Shown one piece after another: positions 44,349 through 52,720 of a stretch of 64,000 bases of DNA (position 1 is its first letter; every line of letters starts with the position of its first letter). The stretch comes from Paraburkholderia ribeironis (GTDB lineage: Bacteria > Pseudomonadota > Gammaproteobacteria > Burkholderiales > Burkholderiaceae), in NCBI RefSeq assembly GCF_900019265.1, contig NZ_CYGX02000053.1, forward strand, positions 1-64,000. The letters are read 5' to 3'. Both the position numbers and the translations under genes were made by a program. The notes beneath the pieces were generated by a model that did not search any database, was not told where the DNA came from, and saw nothing but the letters and a program-made list of their open reading frames with translations.

Positions 44349-45065
44349 ATGATTCATCGTTCTGCCAGACTGATTGGCAGTCTTGTCGCCATCGGCATTG
44401 TCGTCGCGTTGCTGTGCCGCGCGATCGACCCCGGCGCATTGCAGCAGTACGCGCCCGATCTCGTCTACTACACGAAGCGGCACTTGCTTCTAGTCGGCTA
44501 TTCGATGGCCTGCGCGTTGCTGGTCGGCATTCCCGCCGGCGTATTGCTGAGCCGGCCATCGTTCGCGCATCACGCCGAACGCTTCATGCAGATCTTCAAC
44601 ATCGGCAACACGATTCCGTCATTAGCAGTGCTTGCGATCGCGCTCGGCATCTTCGGCATCGGCGACATTCCGGCGCTCGTCGCGCTGTTCCTCGCGTCGC
44701 TGCTGCCGATCACGCGCAACGCGTACGAAGGCATGAAAAACGTCTCGCCCGCGCTGCGCGAAGCGGCGCGCGGAATCGGCATGACAGGCTGGCAATCGCT
44801 CACGCGCGTCGAGTTGCCCAACGCGATGCCGATCATCATCGGCGGCGTGCGCACGGCGCTCGCGATCAACGTGGGCAGCGCGCCGCTCGCGTATCTGATC
44901 GGCGCGGACAGTCTCGGCACGCTGATTTTCCCCGGCATCTACCTGAACAATCAGCAACAACTTCTGCTCGGCGCGGCGGCGACAGCGATTCTCGCGCTGG
45001 TGCTGGACGGCATCGTTTCGGCCGGCAGCCGCTACCTGCTGGCACGTCGCGGGGTGGCGGCATGA
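44349..45065 (+). CDS. ABC transporter permease, glycine betaine/choline type
   Basis: 238 residues from the ATG at 44349 (MIHRSARLIG), with AAGGAGG upstream. An integral membrane protein with about six helices of the OpuBB/ProW kind; the coupling loop is 'ALREAARGIGMTGWQSLTRVE'. First gene of a four-gene operon: permease, binding protein, permease, ATPase. Its stop overlaps the next start. Confidence 0.9.
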   Translation: MIHRSARLIGSLVAIGIVVALLCRAIDPGALQQYAPDLVYYTKRHLLLVGYSMACALLVGIPAGVLLSRPSFAHHAERFMQIFNIGNTIPSLAVLAIALGIFGIGDIPALVALFLASLLPITRNAYEGMKNVSPALREAARGIGMTGWQSLTRVELPNAMPIIIGGVRTALAINVGSAPLAYLIGADSLGTLIFPGIYLNNQQQLLLGAAATAILALVLDGIVSAGSRYLLARRGVAA

Positions 45066-45958
45066 TGAATCTGTTCAAACGCAGCCGCTGGATCGCGGCC
45101 GGCACACTGCTCGTCACGAGCTTGCATGCGAGCGCGGCGACGCTCGTGCTCGGCGGAAAAAATTTCACCGAGCAGTACGTTCTCGCCGAGATCACCTCGC
45201 AATACCTGAGCTCGAAGGGCTACACGATTGACGTGCGCACGGGACTTGGCAGCACGCTGTTGCGCAGCGCGCAGGAGAACGGTCAGATCGACGTGGTGTG
45301 GGAATACACCGGCACCGCCGCAATTGTCTACAACAAGATCACCGAGAAGCTCGATCCGAAGACGATGTATGAACGCGTGAAAGCGCTCGATGCGAAGCGT
45401 GGCCTCGTCTGGCTCGATGCATCGCCGCTCAACAACACGTACGCGCTCGGCTTGCCGCAGCAGGTTGCGCAGCAAACCGGCATCCACACGATCTCGCAAC
45501 TCGCCGCGAAGCTCGCGGCGGAGCCGAACAAGAAGCACGTGTTCGCGATGGATGCGGAGTTCGCCAATCGTCCGGACGGTTTGAAGCCGCTGGAAGCCGC
45601 GTATGGCATGGATTTCAGCCGTGCCGAAACGCGTCAGATGGACCCGGGCCTCGTCTACACCGCGTTGCATAACAATCAGGTGCTGATCGGTCTGATCTAC
45701 ACGACGGATGGCCGCGTGAAGGGCTTCAACATCGTGCCGCTCGAAGACGACCGTCACTACTTCCCCGCGTACAACGCCACGCCGGTCGTGCGCAAAGCGA
45801 TACTCGACCGGAACCCCCAACTCGCGACGCAGCTCGACGCGCTCTCCGACGCGCTGAATAACGACACCATGCTGGAGATGAACAAGCAGGTCGACATCGA
45901 CGGCAAGCCGGTGCGGGAAGTCGCCGCGCAATTCCTGCGCACGCACAAGCTGCCCTGA
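45062..45958 (+). CDS. Osmolyte ABC transporter substrate-binding protein
   Basis: 298 residues with a signal peptide (WIAAGTLLVTSLHASA). The mature sequence has the OpuAC/OsmX pattern 'LVLGGKNFTEQYVLAEITSQ' and 'DVVWEYTGTA', as in proteins that bind quaternary amines such as glycine betaine, choline or carnitine. Start is one of two adjacent ATGs (45062 or 45065) overlapping the permease stop. Confidence 0.9.
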   Translation: MMNLFKRSRWIAAGTLLVTSLHASAATLVLGGKNFTEQYVLAEITSQYLSSKGYTIDVRTGLGSTLLRSAQENGQIDVVWEYTGTAAIVYNKITEKLDPKTMYERVKALDAKRGLVWLDASPLNNTYALGLPQQVAQQTGIHTISQLAAKLAAEPNKKHVFAMDAEFANRPDGLKPLEAAYGMDFSRAETRQMDPGLVYTALHNNQVLIGLIYTTDGRVKGFNIVPLEDDRHYFPAYNATPVVRKAILDRNPQLATQLDALSDALNNDTMLEMNKQVDIDGKPVREVAAQFLRTHKLP

Positions 45959-45973
45959 GCGGAGACCTTTTAT

Positions 45974-46627
45974 ATGACTGTATTCGACTATCTATCGGCC
46001 AACTGGCCCGAACTGCTGCAACTGACCGTGCAACACGTGTGGCTGGTCGGCGTCGCGGTGGGCTGCGCGATCATCGTGGGCGTTCCATTGGGAATCCTGA
46101 TCAATCGTCATCAGTGGCTTGCCACGCCGTTGCTGAGCATCGCGACCGTGGTGCTGACCTTGCCGTCGATCGCGCTGTTCGGTCTGATGATCCCGGTGTT
46201 CTCGCGCTTCGGCCAGGGGATCGGTGCGGTGCCGGCGATCACCGCCGTGTTCCTCTATTCGCTGCTGCCGATCATGCGCAACACCTGCCTCGCGCTGCGC
46301 AACGTGGATACCGGCATCAAGGAAGCCGGCATCGGCATCGGCATGACCGTCTGGCAACGGCTGCGTCTGGTCGACTTGCCGCTCGCCGTGCCGGTCATTC
46401 TGGGCGGCGTGCGTACGGCCGTGGTGATGAATATCGGCGTGATGACGATCGCCGCGGTGATCGGCGCGGGCGGCCTCGGCACGCTGATCGTCCGCGCAAT
46501 TGGCCAGAGCAACATGATGAAACTGTTGGTTGGCGCGGTGCTGGTGAGCCTGCTCGCAATCGTCGCCGACCTGATGCTGCAGGCGCTGCAACGCCTGCTG
46601 ACACCGAAAGGAGTGCAAAAGACATGA
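45974..46627 (+). CDS. Second ABC transporter permease, glycine betaine/choline type
   Basis: 217 residues, about six membrane helices, with the coupling motif 'GIKEAGIGIGMTVWQRLRLV'. Clearly homologous to the permease at 44349; the two probably form a heterodimer. The stop overlaps the ATPase start by 4 nt. Confidence 0.9.
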   Translation: MTVFDYLSANWPELLQLTVQHVWLVGVAVGCAIIVGVPLGILINRHQWLATPLLSIATVVLTLPSIALFGLMIPVFSRFGQGIGAVPAITAVFLYSLLPIMRNTCLALRNVDTGIKEAGIGIGMTVWQRLRLVDLPLAVPVILGGVRTAVVMNIGVMTIAAVIGAGGLGTLIVRAIGQSNMMKLLVGAVLVSLLAIVADLMLQALQRLLTPKGVQKT

Positions 46628-47799
46628 TCGAACTCGACAAACTGACCAAGACGTTTGCGCAGAAGGACGGCCAGCAGGTACGCGCGGTCGACTCGGTGAG
46701 CCTGACGGTTGGCGCCGGAGAGATCTGCGTGTTTCTCGGGCCGTCGGGCTGTGGCAAGACCACCACGCTGAAGATGATCAACCGCCTGATCGCGCCGACC
46801 TCGGGCCGCGTGCTGATCAACGGCGAGGATACTTCGGGCCTGAACGAAGTCGAACTGCGGCGGCACATCGGCTATGTGATCCAGCAGATCGGTCTGTTCC
46901 CGAACATGACGATCGAGGAGAACATCACGGTCGTACCGCGTCTGCTCGGCTGGGACAAGAAGCGCTGCCGCGAACGGGCCACGGAATTGATGTCGATGGT
47001 GGCGCTCGATCCGAAGCTATATCTGAAGCGCTACCCGCGTGAACTGTCGGGCGGGCAGCAACAGCGGATCGGCGTGATTCGCGCATTGGCCGCCGATCCG
47101 CCGGTGTTGCTGATGGACGAGCCGTTCGGCGCGGTCGACCCGATCAATCGCGAGTCGATCCAGAACGAGTTCTTCCAGATGCAGCGTCAATTGAACAAGA
47201 CGGTGATCATGGTGAGCCACGACATCGACGAGGCGATCAAGCTTGGCGACCGTGTTGCGGTGTTCCGTCGTGGTCAACTCGTGCAATACGATCATCCGGA
47301 TACGCTGCTCGCGCATCCGCGCGATGAGTTCGTCGGTGCGTTCGTCGGTCAGGACAGCACGCTCAAGCGCCTGCTGCTGGTGAAAGCCGGCGACGCCGCC
47401 ACGCAACCGGACACTGCGCGCGCCGACATGCCGGTGGCGCGCGCATTCCAGATGATGGACGACAGCGACAATCGCTATCTGACCATCGTCGACGACAACC
47501 AGCAGGCGCTCGGCTACGTGACGCGCCGCGCGGCGCGTGCGGCTCAGGGCGTGTGCGGCGACCATCTCACCGCGTTCAAGGCGACGGCCAACGCCGACGA
47601 ACATCTGCGCATCGTGCTGTCGAAGATGTACCAGTTCAACTCGTCATGGATGCCGGTGCTGGATAGCGACGGCCGCTATATCGGCGAAGTCACGCAGGAC
47701 TCGATCGCGGACTATCTGAGCTCCGGGCGTTCGCGCCGGCAGACAGGCCAGGCGATCGTGTCGCCCGCCGTTGCGGCGGCGGAAGCGGCTGTTGCCTAA
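46624..47799 (+). CDS. ABC transporter ATPase with CBS domains, glycine betaine type
   Basis: 391 residues. Walker A GPSGCGKTT, Q-loop, signature LSGGQQQR, Walker B VLLMDEP and the switch histidine in MVSHDID. The C-terminal part (about 265-380) contains two CBS motifs ('DNRYLTIVDD', 'SSWMPVLDSD'), which in OpuA-type ATPases sense ionic strength or nucleotides. Powers the two permeases of the operon. A 14-bp stem hairpin follows. Confidence 0.93.
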   Translation: MIELDKLTKTFAQKDGQQVRAVDSVSLTVGAGEICVFLGPSGCGKTTTLKMINRLIAPTSGRVLINGEDTSGLNEVELRRHIGYVIQQIGLFPNMTIEENITVVPRLLGWDKKRCRERATELMSMVALDPKLYLKRYPRELSGGQQQRIGVIRALAADPPVLLMDEPFGAVDPINRESIQNEFFQMQRQLNKTVIMVSHDIDEAIKLGDRVAVFRRGQLVQYDHPDTLLAHPRDEFVGAFVGQDSTLKRLLLVKAGDAATQPDTARADMPVARAFQMMDDSDNRYLTIVDDNQQALGYVTRRAARAAQGVCGDHLTAFKATANADEHLRIVLSKMYQFNSSWMPVLDSDGRYIGEVTQDSIADYLSSGRSRRQTGQAIVSPAVAAAEAAVA

Positions 47800-47817
47800 G
47801 CGGTAGCGCAGCGCGCA

Positions 47818-47856
47818 GGCCTTCGCTTCACTTCGCTTCGTCGTGAAGCGAAGGCC
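47818..47856 (+). terminator. Hairpin downstream of the osmolyte operon
   Basis: Perfect 14-bp arms GGCCTTCGCTTCAC (47818-47831) and GTGAAGCGAAGGCC (47843-47856) around an 11-nt loop. There is no T-run on either side, so it may stabilise mRNA rather than terminate. Confidence 0.5.
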
Positions 47857-48191
47857 ATCCACCTCACCCGAGCCGCTTGCCGTGCTCGCATGCTTTTCCC
47901 ATTCGCATCCCGCCACTCGCGTAAGCGCCGTCGACACACGCAGCGCTGTGCTGAATGCATACGCGTAAGAATCCAATAGCATTCCAATTCAGCCTAATTA
48001 TATGCGCGTCGAATTATTTAATTCGAATAACGCGTATTGCGAATTTTTTATCAATAAATTTCCGCTTTTTCTATGCGAGCATAAAACGTCAACATTCACA
48101 TATGCGCGCTAGCTGACCATTGCGCGTACGTGCGAAAGCGCGCCGGAACCGCTGACCGTGCGCGTTTCACGCCTCGCAAGGAATGACCGTC
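47857..48191. other. Gene-free, AT-rich promoter region of the NHL-type gene
   Basis: About 335 bp without a gene. The part from 47980 to 48110 is strikingly AT-rich for this replicon and probably holds the promoter of the secreted protein gene. No consensus element could be fixed. Confidence 0.4.
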
Positions 48192-50375
48192 GTGAAACTT
48201 TTCTCTCGCCTGGGCGTGGCTGTGGTTTTAATCCATAGTCTCGTTCCGCTGAATGCGTCTGCGCAATCACAACTCACTTACACCACGTCCTGGATTGGCA
48301 ATAGTTTTGGGTTTGGCGATGGCAAATGGATGCAGCAGGATATTCAGGCGATTAGCGTTGGCGCCGACGGCACCGTCTATACCAATGCGCCGTGGGACGA
48401 GAGCGGCAGCGAAATCGCGGCCTATCGCGCGGGCGACAAACTCGCGGTAGCCGGCTCGACGCATGGCTGGGGCGCCGCCGGCGGCGATGCGGTCGCGGTG
48501 AATCACACGTACCTGTATGCGGCGATGTCGATCGGCAACAAGAGCAACGCGCTGGTCGGCGCGGACTATCCGCCGGCCAATCAGACCTGGTACGGCATCA
48601 CGCGCCGCACGCTGACGAATCTGGCGACCGGCGCGCCGTTCAGCGGCGGCATCGGCAACAGCGCCAACGCGACGAAGAACAGCTTTCTGTCGCTCGAAGC
48701 GGTGCCGACGGGAACCGACGCGAGCGTTCGCGGGATCTCCGCCACCGATCGCGAACTGTATGTGGCCGACACCTACGGCAACCGGATCGCTGTGTTCGAC
48801 GCCGTGTCGATGCAGCCGTTGCGCTCGTGGACCGTGACATCGCCGGGACGCATTGCAGTGGATACCGATTCGACGCTGTGGGTGATGAGCGGCATTTCAT
48901 CGGGAAACCTAACTATTCTGCACTATGCCGCTGACGGAACCGCGCTTGCCAGCGCGTTGACCTTGCCCGCCGGCACGGTACCGGCCGATATCGCGGTCAC
49001 GCCGACAGGGCAGCTCCTCGTCGCCGACAACGGGCCGTCGCAGCAGATTCTCGTATTCAACAAGGACGCCAACGGTCGACCGCAGGCCGGCACGGCGATC
49101 GGCACACGCAACGGCATCTTCCACTCAATCAAGGGCGTGCCGGGCGACGCGCGTTTCAACGGCATCACCGGGATCGGTGTGGATACGGCGGGCAATCTGT
49201 ATGTCGCGCAGAATGGTGAAGGGCCGCGCGCACTGGGCTCGGCATCGGTCGGACAGGGCGCGGTGCTCGAAAGTTATGTGTTTGGCTCGCGTACTGTCAA
49301 CTGGCGGCTGTACGGACTGATGTTCGTCGATAGCGCCGCGTTCGATCCGGCCACGCCCAATTCGGTCTATACGGGCTCGAAGCGATTCACGCTCGATTAC
49401 AGCCAGCCGGTCGGCCACGAATGGTCATATACGGCCTTCACGCTCGACCGTTTCGATTATCCCGACGACCCCGCGTTCCACCAGCCGCGCGGTGTGCGCG
49501 GCGAACCGATGGTGCGCAGAATCAACGGTCAGCCGTTTCTCTATACGCTCGATCCGGGCGCGCATTATCTGAACATCTATCGCTTCGACGCGGCGCATGG
49601 CGAGGTGGCGATTCCGTCCGGCCTGCTCGCGCAGAATCCGCTGCCGGGCACGTGGCCCGCGGCGCAGCCGACCTATGGCGAATGGCTGTGGCGCGACAGC
49701 AATGGCAATGGCACCGTCGACGCGAGCGAGATCAGCAGCAATCCCGCGACGGGCAGCACGGTCGGCAACGGCTTCTGGTGGGTCGATGCGCCGGGCAACG
49801 TGTGGCTCGCCACGCCGCTGAGTGGTATCCGCGAGATGCCGTTGCAAGGGCTCGACTCCGCTGGCAATCCGATCTACACGTACGCCAGTTCGAAGATGTT
49901 CGCGATGCCGCAACCGTTCACGCGGCTGGCGCGAATCGTCTACATCGCATCGACCGACACGATGTACGTATCCGGTTTCACGAGCGCGATTCCGTGGGAC
50001 GCGACGCACTGGAAGGAAGCGGGTCCGGTGCTCGCACGCTACGACAACTGGAGCTCCGGCACGCCGACGCAGCAGTACGCGATCTCGCTGCCCTGGAATA
50101 CCCAGAGCAATCCGCAAATCACCACAGTGGGGGTGGCGGTGGCGGGCCACTATATCTTCGTTGCGGAGTTGTACACGGCGAAGGTGGACGTATACGACGC
50201 ACGCACGGGCCAGGCGGTTGGCTACATGACGCCAGGCGCGAGCGTCGGCAACACGAGCGGCTGGGTCGACGTGTATCTCGGCATCAGCGCGGTGCGGCGC
50301 GACAATGGCGAGTACGTGGTCCTGCTGGAAGATGACGCACGTGCAAAAATCCTGATGTATCGATGGACCCCTTAA
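48192..50375 (+). CDS. Secreted NHL-type beta-propeller protein
   Basis: 727 residues from a GTG at 48192, chosen because AAGGA lies 9 nt upstream; the ATG at 48183 abuts that site. A signal peptide (MKLFSRLGVAVVLIHSLVPL, cleaved near NASA-QS) starts the protein. The mature part has repeated NHL-like units such as 'LYVADTYGNRIAVFDA' and 'LLVADNGPSQQILVFN', and a calcium-loop-like DSNGNGTVDASE. Exported and possibly surface associated; no catalytic motif or partner gene. Function unknown. Confidence 0.75.
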   Translation: MKLFSRLGVAVVLIHSLVPLNASAQSQLTYTTSWIGNSFGFGDGKWMQQDIQAISVGADGTVYTNAPWDESGSEIAAYRAGDKLAVAGSTHGWGAAGGDAVAVNHTYLYAAMSIGNKSNALVGADYPPANQTWYGITRRTLTNLATGAPFSGGIGNSANATKNSFLSLEAVPTGTDASVRGISATDRELYVADTYGNRIAVFDAVSMQPLRSWTVTSPGRIAVDTDSTLWVMSGISSGNLTILHYAADGTALASALTLPAGTVPADIAVTPTGQLLVADNGPSQQILVFNKDANGRPQAGTAIGTRNGIFHSIKGVPGDARFNGITGIGVDTAGNLYVAQNGEGPRALGSASVGQGAVLESYVFGSRTVNWRLYGLMFVDSAAFDPATPNSVYTGSKRFTLDYSQPVGHEWSYTAFTLDRFDYPDDPAFHQPRGVRGEPMVRRINGQPFLYTLDPGAHYLNIYRFDAAHGEVAIPSGLLAQNPLPGTWPAAQPTYGEWLWRDSNGNGTVDASEISSNPATGSTVGNGFWWVDAPGNVWLATPLSGIREMPLQGLDSAGNPIYTYASSKMFAMPQPFTRLARIVYIASTDTMYVSGFTSAIPWDATHWKEAGPVLARYDNWSSGTPTQQYAISLPWNTQSNPQITTVGVAVAGHYIFVAELYTAKVDVYDARTGQAVGYMTPGASVGNTSGWVDVYLGISAVRRDNGEYVVLLEDDARAKILMYRWTP

Positions 50376-50484
50376 CGTGGATCGCGTTCGCGCCGAACAC
50401 GAATAGACGGCGGCCCACGATCGGTATATAACGAAGTGAAGAATGGCTTGTTCACTGATGCATCAACAGGAGCGACGTTTCATC

Positions 50485-50742
50485 ATGACGCAAGACGTTT
50501 CGCCAAAGCCGCCCACGGGCGACCGGCCCGAGCTGGAACACCTCGATGAAGCGCTCAGTCACGTCAATCAGCAGGTATCGTCCGGCGGCATCGCATCGGG
50601 CGCAGCGAAGGGCATTCTGTACAGCCTGATCGAAACGCTGGGCGCGCTGGTTGGCGATCCCGATCTGCCGGAGCACGCGCGTTCAGGTTACGAAGGGCTG
50701 CTGGAAGCCGCTCGCGAATTGCGCGCGAAGCTGGATCGCTGA
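50485..50742 (+). CDS. Small hypothetical protein
   Basis: 85 residues from the ATG at 50485 (MTQDVSPKPPTGD); upstream in-frame ATGs at 50443 and 50458 are possible. An acidic, helical protein without membrane segment or signal. The reading frame has coding-like composition, but I recognise no family. Confidence 0.55.
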   Translation: MTQDVSPKPPTGDRPELEHLDEALSHVNQQVSSGGIASGAAKGILYSLIETLGALVGDPDLPEHARSGYEGLLEAARELRAKLDR

Positions 50743-50813
50743 AGCGCTCGCGCACCGCTGCCGCGCGAGCGGCACCGCATTGAGCGCGATGAGCGCGGGT
50801 TCGCGCGATGTCG

Positions 50814-52037
50814 TCACGCGTCTGCGTCGTCGACGGTGCTTAATGCAGCACGCCAATCTGCTGGCGCGGACGTGATGGCCAATTGCGGCGTGCCGTGCCA
50901 ATCGGCGCAACGTTGCAGCGCGCGGCGCAGATCGTCGGCAAGCCGGGCGCTCGGACGCACACCCGGCTCGATATGCAGCGACTTCAGTTCGAACACGCGC
51001 TGCGCCCGATGCGCTTTCGCATCCACGCGGCCGACCAGACGGCCCCGGCTGAGCAGCGGCAACACGAAGTAGCCGTACTGGCGCTTCGCCGCGGGCGTAT
51101 AGCATTCGATCGCATAATCGAAGCCGAATAGTGCGGTGGCGCGCTTGCGATCCCACACCACCGGATCGAATGGCGACAGCACTGTCGTGGCGGTCGACGC
51201 GAGCTTGCCGCTCGCAGCGTCGTCGAGCAACGACGCAAAGTCGCGATGGACGAACGTGTCCTGTTTCCAGCCTTCCACGTGCACGGGGATCAGTTCGCCC
51301 GCGTCGGCGAGCGCATGCAATTCGTCACCATAGGCGCGGCGCGGCAGCCGGTAGTAGTCGGCGACCCAATCGGCGCGTGCGATGCCGAGTGCGCGGCAGG
51401 TGCGGCGCAGCACTTCGGTGGTGACTGTGTGGGCCGGCGGTAAATCGCGTGCATCGTTCCAGTTCGGCAACACTCGCTCGGTCAGGTCGTAGACGCGCTG
51501 GAAATTGCGGCGCTCAGCCACCATCAGTTGCCCCAGCGCGAACAGCACTTCGAGGTGACGCTTCTCGGGCTTCCAGTCCCACCAGCCATTGCTCGTGCCC
51601 GCCTCGCGGACGAAATCCGCCGAGCGCACCGGGCCCGTCGCGCGAATATGCGCGAGCAGCGCGTCGATGTCCTTGCGATGCTTCTGGTGCCATTCGGCTG
51701 CGTATTTCCAGCCCATGCCGCTCGGGTCGAGCATGCGATGGCGCAGCAAGCCGTAGTCTTCGGTCGGCACGAAACAGGCTTCATGCGACCAGTACTCGAA
51801 CAGCTTGCCTTCGGCGAGATGTTCGTCGAGCCACTGCTGCGGATAGGCGCCGAGGCGGCTGAACAGCACGAGATAAGGACTGCGTGCGACCACGTGGATC
51901 GTGTCGATCTGCAGTTGCGCCATGCGGCGGATCGTATCGAGCACATCGGCCTTGACGGCCTTGCGCCGCGGCGGCGACAGCAAACCCTGCGCGGTCAGAT
52001 GCAGGGTACGGGCTGCGGAGAGCGGCAGAGTCTTCAC
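50814..52037 (-). CDS. YcaQ/AlkX-like winged-helix DNA glycosylase family protein
   Basis: 407 residues of the HTH_42 family, whose studied members (E. coli YcaQ, Streptomyces AlkZ) excise bases from interstrand crosslinks. The catalytic QxD motif is visible as Q43-I-D45 within 'RMAQLQIDTIHVVARSPYLV'. Three winged-helix modules are expected; 'VLSPFDPVVWDRKRATALFG' is a typical C-terminal signature. Monocistronic. DNA-repair activity is inferred from family and motif. Confidence 0.82.
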   Translation of the reverse strand: MKTLPLSAARTLHLTAQGLLSPPRRKAVKADVLDTIRRMAQLQIDTIHVVARSPYLVLFSRLGAYPQQWLDEHLAEGKLFEYWSHEACFVPTEDYGLLRHRMLDPSGMGWKYAAEWHQKHRKDIDALLAHIRATGPVRSADFVREAGTSNGWWDWKPEKRHLEVLFALGQLMVAERRNFQRVYDLTERVLPNWNDARDLPPAHTVTTEVLRRTCRALGIARADWVADYYRLPRRAYGDELHALADAGELIPVHVEGWKQDTFVHRDFASLLDDAASGKLASTATTVLSPFDPVVWDRKRATALFGFDYAIECYTPAAKRQYGYFVLPLLSRGRLVGRVDAKAHRAQRVFELKSLHIEPGVRPSARLADDLRRALQRCADWHGTPQLAITSAPADWRAALSTVDDADA

Positions 52038-52193
52038 GCGGGGGTCCGTCGGTAGGTGACTGCAATGAGAGCGGGCGTGCGGCGCGGCCGCGATCTGCCG
52101 CCGCTATTGCGGCGTGACTACGGCGTGACAGCGGCGCATGAACCGGCGTGCGCGCAACGCCTGCGAGACCTGCCATCCACACCACTAGCCATG

Positions 52194-52475
52194 CTACCAG
52201 TCACGCCCATGATGCCGCTCCCAGCCGCGATGCCGGCCGTGGTCATGATGCCAGTCGCGGCCGCGATAATAGTCGCCCCGATAGCCGTAGCCATAGACCG
52301 GTGCCGGCGCATAGACGACTGGCGGCGGCGGTGCGTAGACCACCGGCGGAGGCACGGCGTACACCGGTCCCGGCGCATTGAAGAACACACCGACGTCGAC
52401 CCGCGCGAGAGCGGCTGTCGATGCGCAGGTGGTGGTAAGGCCGAAGGTGGCGAATACGATCGCGCGTTTGAGCAT
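52194..52475 (-). CDS. Small exported Pro/Tyr/His-rich protein
   Basis: 93 residues. A signal peptide (MLKRAIVFATFGLTTTCAST, cleavage near ALA-RV) precedes a low-complexity tail with PPPVVYAP repeats and a Gly/Tyr/Arg/His-rich end (DWHHDHGRHRGW). Common as short exported proteins in Burkholderia; function unknown. GGAG precedes the start, and a tandem dyad repeat begins 13 nt upstream. Confidence 0.7.
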   Translation of the reverse strand: MLKRAIVFATFGLTTTCASTAALARVDVGVFFNAPGPVYAVPPPVVYAPPPPVVYAPAPVYGYGYRGDYYRGRDWHHDHGRHRGWERHHGRDW

Positions 52476-52487
52476 GCTTGTCTCCTG

Positions 52488-52577
52488 TCGATTGGAGTTA
52501 GCGCTTTAGCGCTTACTCCAATCCCATGCAAGGCGGTCGATTGGAGTTAGCGCTTTAGCGCTTACTCCAATCCCATG
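52488..52577. repeat. Tandem 41-bp repeat, each copy with a 32-nt dyad
   Basis: Two identical 41-bp units (52488-52528 and 52537-52577; period 49 bp). Each holds an imperfect palindrome (52491-52522 and 52540-52571): ATTGGAGTTAGCGCT, then TT, then AGCGCTTACTCCAAT, with one mismatched pair. They lie directly upstream of the ribosome site of the small exported protein on the minus strand, so they may fold in its 5' leader. Confidence 0.85.
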
Positions 52578-52720
52578 AAATATCGGCCATTCGTTGTCGA
52601 ATGGCTGACAATCATCTTACGGGACAGAAAGCAATGCAGGTGCAACGAGTTGCAGGCGCATGTAACCGCAGGTTACCCGCCCGCCTTCGACCAACGCCAA
52701 TGCGAAAGCCCGGCGAACCG

